DNA from: Gynuella sp050296195
GTDB taxonomy: Bacteria > Pseudomonadota > Gammaproteobacteria > Pseudomonadales > Natronospirillaceae
DNA length: 64,000 bases
Assembly (NCBI RefSeq): GCF_050296195.1
Contig: NZ_JBNKRB010000041.1
Reading direction: 5' to 3' (one strand)
The notes under the pieces are model-generated. The model searched no databases. It worked only from the letters and a program-made list of their open reading frames with translations, and was not told the origin of the DNA. Positions within the stretch are counted from its first letter, which is position 1. Each line of letters opens with the position of its first letter. Position numbers and translations under genes: made by a program. Of this stretch, positions 62,601-64,000 are shown one piece after another.

Positions 62601-64000
62601 GGTCAGCGCCGGCTCCGGTCATCAGGTTATCGAGAAAAGTTATGATGGCTTTAACCAGTTAACCCAGGAAATCCAGAAAATCGACGGTGGTTCCGCCATC
62701 AGTGGTGCACCGTTCGACAGCAACGACCTGGTCACGCAGTATGGTTACGATGGTCTTGGGCACGAAACGGTGAAAAGCGTCCTGGAAACCCAGGCCATCA
62801 TTAATTTCCGCAACAGTCAGAACAACCGTTTGAGCGGTGATCGCCGGTTCCAGGTGGATAACGCCTACGTCACCCGCAATGCCTATGATGGTATGGGCAA
62901 CCTGATCCGCATGCAGTCACCCGATGGCACCGGATCCATCTTCCAGTACGACACCCGCAACAACCAGACGCTGGCCTATACCGGAGAAGTCAGCAGCTAT
63001 CCGGAAATGGCCAGCAATATCGCCGTGGAAGTCGCCGATACCCTCAATATCAGTTGGCAGGGCAGCCCCCGTGCCTATGTGGTCAGCTACAGTGGCTCCC
63101 GTGCCGGTGCAGTGGACAGTGACGGCAACATCAACTGGAACGCACTCGAAGGTAATGGTGCCAGCAAAACCGGCATCACCGGTAATCAGAGCGCATCGTT
63201 GGCTTTGGAAGCGGGAGAAACCCGTTATTTCCGGGTTGTTTCCGTGGGTATTGGCGGTAACAAAACCGTCTCCGAGGAATATAAAGTCACCATGCCGGCA
63301 GTGTATGAGTCAGTCAGCATCATCCAGTCCGGTGATCATCTGGCCGCTCAGGTACACTTCAACAGCAGCGTAGAGCAACCCGCCATCGTGATCGGCGGTC
63401 AAAGCTACAGCCTGGTTGCCATCGGCGACAATGACTACCGTGCCGAACTGCCAGCCGGTCTGAACGCCGGACAAAACTACCGGATTCAATGGCAGAGTGC
63501 TGGTCAGAACTACAGCAGCGACGCCATCGGCCTGGCGTCACCCGAAACTCACACGGTGACACATTCCAGCTATGACATCACTCTGAACAGCTCCACCGAT
63601 GGCAATACGTTCAACATCAGCTATACCCCGGTATTGCCGCAAAACCTGGGTGATTACAGCAGTCTCGCCCTGGTGTGGCAGCAAATCCTGCCGGAAGACT
63701 CCACTGATACCGCCTATGTCGGCTCGCGGGTTCTGTCTCCCGAAGACATCGCCGCCGCTCAGGCAGATCCGGATAATGCCGATGTTGCGGTCTTCCCATT
63801 AGCACTTGAAGACCTGCCGGAGGGTGAATATCAGGTTTCACTGGTCATCACCAATGCAGAGGGCCAGCAGGTTCTGGACCGCTTTACGCAAACACTGGCC
63901 GGTACCGACTTCACAACGGATCCTGTACTCAGCATTGAACGAAACAACCTGAGTCTTGGACTCTCCGGTGCCCTGGAGCAAACAGACTATGCCAGTGTCT
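50677..64000 (+). CDS. Giant YD-repeat (Rhs/teneurin-like) protein, 3' end beyond the window
   Basis: One uninterrupted frame from ATG 50677 to the right edge, at least 4,441 codons and with no stop. No Sec or lipoprotein signal: the first 30 residues are Ser, Gly, Asn and Thr rich. Residues about 30-75 match the entry segment of YD proteins (ITVNVSNGNVVIEHQDVYLPS, then FRLVRTYNSRD). From about 85 to 4,100 the sequence is a long chain of roughly 20-residue YD repeats (Y-x-Y-D-x-x-G-N-R type), a fold known to form hollow beta-shells in TcC, Rhs and teneurins. From about 4,105 it turns into an Ig/fibronectin-III-like region. No PxxxxDPxGL Rhs core is seen yet, so any C-terminal effector lies outside. 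Directly downstream of the flagellar-like cluster. Confidence 0.9.
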   Translation, partial: MTISLIAGNELGTQDSSENILNRQDGTGKSSTGADEHITVNVSNGNVVIEHQDVYLPSMGEDFRLVRTYNSRDIHSDAFEFDGAQWTLSSSVSIRVVVPGHLIEVEYGDGSVYSFEYDRNQRLYVATEGSGAYETIEYAHPHGFHDPVYILTRADQTQLQFDHHGRLEASIDTNGVRMDYIYRYDRLVQIKDDQGHQINYEYHHGYLHRITDETNTVLVEYHYFAGLLTEVIDRAGHSTKYFYTPSGYLSRIELPSEQQVDGQTEHYQRRVISFDYALVPGAAGPVVSRIIDAEGGITSFEYDFVSFPDNRFNDPFREHPLDHGGSTRVVDSLGNARAFSNEAKYVQWRTEHGYYKYYNAWDHHQFAQTEMIRAMHAVEFSYLSNGYLSDTVDQQGYRTHYEYNANGDVTAVTNADGWAITHSDTPYYRDLRAQMGIVDAAGQGKLARHLNWHEINQLKEAYTSYYQYDDNGNLVYAEDNNGSITTFEYTEFNKLQSSTSAEGYALINGNTAADQAKRVALGFAADLADLSAQDKGDILTLFTTTMTYDEHQNLIQKTDPGGDMTRYEYDAYGNVSRQIVYLDSSDLNNPETQQITQYFYDAFGNNIETVDPEGVHTFNRYDHFGNLVEKIDGNGGVTSYRYDADNRLLSMTDPEGNTTSYTYDAVGNRISITDANGHTTIRIYDLNNRLVSVIETSATVDEPSHVSRYYYDIVGNQTKVIDAEGRVTTYQYNTRNELLEVTTPVVKNGQDNAVQYTTHYQYDGLGNRISVEDNNGALTEFVYNADGLLASRTDTYGQVTQFQYDQNNNQVVVVIGAQLPELRRQILKYVFDEENQLIVQTDAEGAESRYGYDAVGNRIAVVDALGYTTEYEYDHNNRVVREIKPAVADPATGEEQRYTIEYGYDNNGNAVSVRNENGATTHVYFDKNNRQALVEDANGVFTRFTYDAIGQRTSVEIGVDIARNSQGELVMAENAITGQSEYQLENLDHAQINSYVYDEFGNLIAETDGVGNALQYSNLALYQQLRESMGYERLVENLSAADRAALQEAYTQHFTYDRVGNQTSVTDHLDRTTTMTYDALNRAIKQVNAAGDSRTSRYDGNGNLVWSQDEAGRISTYQYDLLNRLTTATEAAGTAVETTTTRSYDTFGNLLTQTRAAGTDDARSVNYSYDLNNRMLSQTNEEGHTSHYEYDALGQRLRITDGRGNSTRYVYDALGRTVKMIDPLSFETRYEYDGVGNRIGIIDANGHHSRYEFDPGNRLISTTTLMDDGEDRVTTYQYNVLGQQIEVKTAAGTAAEAITRYSYDAQGNLREVIDAEGGIRTQAFDAVYNQITSTDQNGNTTTTTFDALNRVIKVVDALGGETSISYDAVGNRLSVTDANHNVQSFEYDDKNRLIVQRTEADGVETHYRYDRVNNRTSITYAANTAAASTETFEYYADDQLKAQIDGEGHRTSFVYDEANNRTIVTDPEGYQTLYAYDANNRVASITDPEGGLTRYVYDGNGNRIQVIDPEGHRQTTYYNAANQALYAIDGEGYLTYFEYDAAGNQIAKTLYAQPANVPQTDTELATQPVIIEQPGQDQHTRFEYDRLNRLSAQVDAEGYRREFGYDAVGNQILSRQYITLDGSVVEEQHTWFDALNRASQQLSAEGYLSRFHYDALGNLTARELFDTPVSVPADGQLPEPVSNDVIRLTEYAYDHNNRVILERNPAGTETRTVYDARGNRIEQIEAAGTADARVTAFSYDKANRLISQTMAAGTSIALTTRFDYYADGQIKTQYQAWGSADQIQTDYRYDRNNRLIEARKPFGDGEAVVERYEYDAAGNRIAWIEAYGTADQRSSFYRYDAKNQLIEERLPLQGSSLVTHHYEYDGAGNRIKAVLAVDSAEQRVQLWRYDRDNRLVVSIDGEQTETHYQYDGAGNRTAVIADATGTPRTVHYQYDLENRVIASTSAEGIRSEFSYDRLGNQTVSRTLVDADQNLWAQTHAYFDILGRQTHSVSAEGYLTENHYDLFGNLLSRTLYEERVSLPADGELPHPQSGDQGRETQYSYDSLNRQIREIRADGLIIETDYDLRGNRRFVYQGVQADGSALRTMEYRYNDANNLTLQIEALGSSEEVSTHFEVNAFGKTTARYDAWGTADQRETHYHYDHQDRLVRQTTVLADGHEIHTDSQYNAHGDLVKTIQAAGSDEQRTVSYRYDDNGRMIEQIDANQVKTRYQYDAVGNRNAITVNVGADNARTQHYRYDLDNRRVAMIDAMGVETRYQLNGLGDVVSETVNPDQLHDTPARTIQYQYDLDSRMIRQTSAEGYITEYAYDRLGNRTLTRQQVNAEHYAETRAYFDILGRQTYELSPEGLLTRNQYDVFGNVTTTTQYRVPVSVPAEGDPQALPGDEGISVHYEYDALDRQVREIRADGFITDTHYDLRGNRRFVLEGVDVLSGTALRTTEFRYNLADQLTDMISAQSTEQEITTHYELNDFGKAVARFDAYGSADQRETRYQYDGNDNVISEALVLGQNADGSEQLLITETRYNAFGEVSSRTAAAGNTDARTTQYHYDHDGRLTDEINGEGEITHYQYDAAGNQIAVTTAYQTDDARTTHQLFDRDNRKVASIDAEGIRTDYQYDGLSQLIQETRAAGTTLAQTTHYQYDLDGRLQQVISPLGFTTSYEYDRLGNQTRISRQADDPATLNSGEIRYAVTYQYFDILGRQTGTLSPLGYLTVNQYDDLGRMLSTTQYSTPVSAYGDELPKPVDGDIQRQTHYRYDARDQIVEETNALGVITRYQYDLRGNRTLVQEAVDAETGDSQRQTAYQYDLADRLTERVDGYGSHNAYRTRFVLNGHGDTIRQINAADSDEARITEYTYDLAGRVTEQRTWSDNSLTEADIRTHYVYDEAGNLITQTTGRWDASSEQLLESRQQHFQYDLNNRITDEINGAGDISHYVYDALGNRVQSSLGYGTTSQRDDYFEFDLEGRVVRAIDGEGSVSEYRYDALGNKIKTIQAAGVTGEERVTTYQYDLQNRLLAIIDPEGGKTEYKYDDLGNQIQETNANGGVQHNTFDILGRMVVSVSAGGIKTVHEYDTLGNLIVERQGQDDGQGSASTLFFGNHFAETRHEYDIRGNEIMTTDPQGFSTRISYNAFNEQVKVENGLYLGTDATLLALQQVNTSRFEYDAAGRLISMTDAAGSETRYTYNANGDRITETIAANGFANTEPRTTRYEYDQAGRQVRIVSAGGSITVHTYNAAGQKASTAILQSGEGDAQVWSTTRYTYNGLGKVETETDDYGVQTRYQYDAVGNLTDTWVAWGTDDQRHTAMEYDLNNHKTADIDGLGNRTLYTYDALGNQTSVTDAQGHTAYYYFNLRNELQLMVDGTGAVTRMDYDAAGNVIMTRQYATRVDLNSLDQNTRFSLTAVNALVVEDSNHDRVVSSMFDQNGNELTQVSADGQITEKHYDAANNLMTEIHWDSSRQHSRTMHYEYDLNNRLTRFTDVDGSVTEFSYDGAGNKVRQVITAAAASVDPHAVRITEYQYDLNNRQTGELFDPNGLHILQRYEYDLAGNKTAYIDGNGHRSTYQYDQNNRVSLETNALGDQTEYRYDRTGNQVYKRDPRGGIYTYEFDAANRLIREHSPEAEVTRYDASMGDWVVRTESRVVEHHFDALGHEVQTIDADGYKTTRWFDANGNQTGELNARNVYTGFEYNAFGNQTARHEYLQYLGAAAHNVDIQPQPGDTHKVTTRMSYDDNGRLLQTRYADIEHYTLNTASGQPSTTSSDTAITEQYHYDEWGNLAWQADRNGHKTWFYYDNKDRQVVQIDAMGYLTETVYDAQDNILEQYQYSAPVQTSSLTGGRLPEGGLFEGGANGGFSFVDDSNVQVYHLTRRYDAANRMISETTPAITTFTRAGGNLLTPVTTEFVYDQNGNQIAKTRAANIAGQSVTEYFYFDAANRMIAAVDEKHVLTEIRYDGNGNTVLQARYNGRVSSTDFLHESLTSLKAQVSAGSGHQVIEKSYDGFNQLTQEIQKIDGGSAISGAPFDSNDLVTQYGYDGLGHETVKSVLETQAIINFRNSQNNRLSGDRRFQVDNAYVTRNAYDGMGNLIRMQSPDGTGSIFQYDTRNNQTLAYTGEVSSYPEMASNIAVEVADTLNISWQGSPRAYVVSYSGSRAGAVDSDGNINWNALEGNGASKTGITGNQSASLALEAGETRYFRVVSVGIGGNKTVSEEYKVTMPAVYESVSIIQSGDHLAAQVHFNSSVEQPAIVIGGQSYSLVAIGDNDYRAELPAGLNAGQNYRIQWQSAGQNYSSDAIGLASPETHTVTHSSYDITLNSSTDGNTFNISYTPVLPQNLGDYSSLALVWQQILPEDSTDTAYVGSRVLSPEDIAAAQADPDNADVAVFPLALEDLPEGEYQVSLVITNAEGQQVLDRFTQTLAGTDFTTDPVLSIERNNLSLGLSGALEQTDYASV
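55540..59830 (+). repeat. Higher-order tandem repeat of about 1,050 bp within the YD gene
   Basis: The segment (Y/A)-F-D-x-L-(G/N)-R recurs at 55570, 56620, 57670, 58750 and 59809, that is at steps of 1050, 1050, 1080 and 1059 bases. A second marker, VS-x-P-A-D-G/E, recurs at 55681, 56731, 57781 and (as VSAYGDELP) 58861, again at 1050, 1050 and 1080. Each unit is about 350 residues, contains about 16-17 YD motifs and a proline-rich loop, and has diverged in sequence. Confidence 0.8.
62990..64000 (+). other. Ig/fibronectin-III-like segment of the giant protein
   Basis: Within the same frame the YD rhythm stops near 62,980. The following residues alternate hydrophobic and polar (IAVEVADTLNISWQGSPRAY, then ETRYFRVVSVGIGG and a second similar pattern with GDHLAAQVHFNSS), as in beta-sandwich domains with a conserved Trp and Tyr. 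At least two, possibly four, domains fit before the window ends. Family placement is by pattern only. Confidence 0.5.

Noticed and set aside
52267..62622. Long minus-strand open frames opposite the YD gene, for example 52267-53130, 53995-55563 and 61570-62622.
   Set aside because: They are shadows: YD-repeat codons (TAC GAT, GGC AAC, ACC) read backwards give stop-free Val/Ile/Gly-rich frames. The plus frame is continuous and has clear family motifs.
50677..62980. Repeats that might suggest a CRISPR array or satellite DNA.
   Set aside because: Periodicity is in codons, sequence varies between units, and the frame is open throughout; they are protein repeats.

Overview
The window comes from a gammaproteobacterium, probably a marine or environmental one. 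The evidence is the mix of families: long-form LeuA, a DmlA/TtuC dehydrogenase, GcvA-like LysR, TctCAB transporter, PotABCD-type ABC operon, HoxX and a beta/gamma-type flagellar gene set. I cannot name the genus. No tRNA, rRNA, CRISPR array or intact insertion sequence was seen.

Layout. 1-5.7 kb is housekeeping or accessory: the end of leuA, dmlA/ttuC, a LEA14-like lipoprotein, an unknown membrane coiled-coil protein, and a SCO-family protein behind a chemoreceptor with a histidine-rich membrane sensor. 5.7-6.24 kb holds a decayed receiver-like remnant and a 219-bp MITE-like element whose right inverted repeat supplies the stop codon of a LysR gene. 6.2-12.9 kb is a GC-richer uptake module: LysR, PrpF/GalD-family isomerase, TctC receptor, a TctA-TctB fusion and a two-domain Usp. 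13.1-16 kb carries an isolated hoxX and a GNAT gene. 16.5-27.5 kb has two amino-acid or sugar-acid loci: MFS / aldonolactone oxidase / D-threonine-aldolase-like protein, and GntR with a PotABCD-type transporter, Asp/Glu-hydantoin racemase and DadA-like dehydrogenase.

27.9-49.6 kb is the most interesting block, one unidirectional, tightly overlapping flagellar cluster. It encodes TPR proteins and a small unknown protein, then FliQ, FliR, FlhB, FlhA, FlgF, FlgG, FlgA, FlgH, FlgI, FlgB, FlgC, FliE, FliF, a 107-residue protein in the fliG slot, FliH, FliI, FliJ, a short FliK-like protein, a short FlgD, FlgE, a reduced FliM-like SpoA protein, FliN, FliO, FliP and a FliA-type sigma factor. Export gate, ATPase, rod, P/L rings and hook are all present. 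A normal FliG, a CheY-binding FliM, MotAB, flagellin, cap, hook-junction proteins, FlgJ and FlgM are not. The set describes a hook-basal-body-like export machine that could not rotate or carry a normal filament.

Downstream, after a beta-barrel-like outer-membrane protein on the opposite strand, a single open frame runs from 50677 off the end of the window (at least 4,441 codons). It is a giant YD-repeat (Rhs/teneurin/TcC-like) protein without a Sec signal, built of roughly 20-residue repeats organised in part into units of about 1,050 bp, then passing into an Ig/fibronectin-III-like region. My main hypothesis is that the motor-less flagellar apparatus is a dedicated secretion system and the giant YD protein (perhaps with the TPR proteins as chaperones and the beta-barrel as outer-membrane partner) is its cargo. 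That link is inferred from position, the missing signal peptide and the absence of any other substrate; it is not shown by the sequence.
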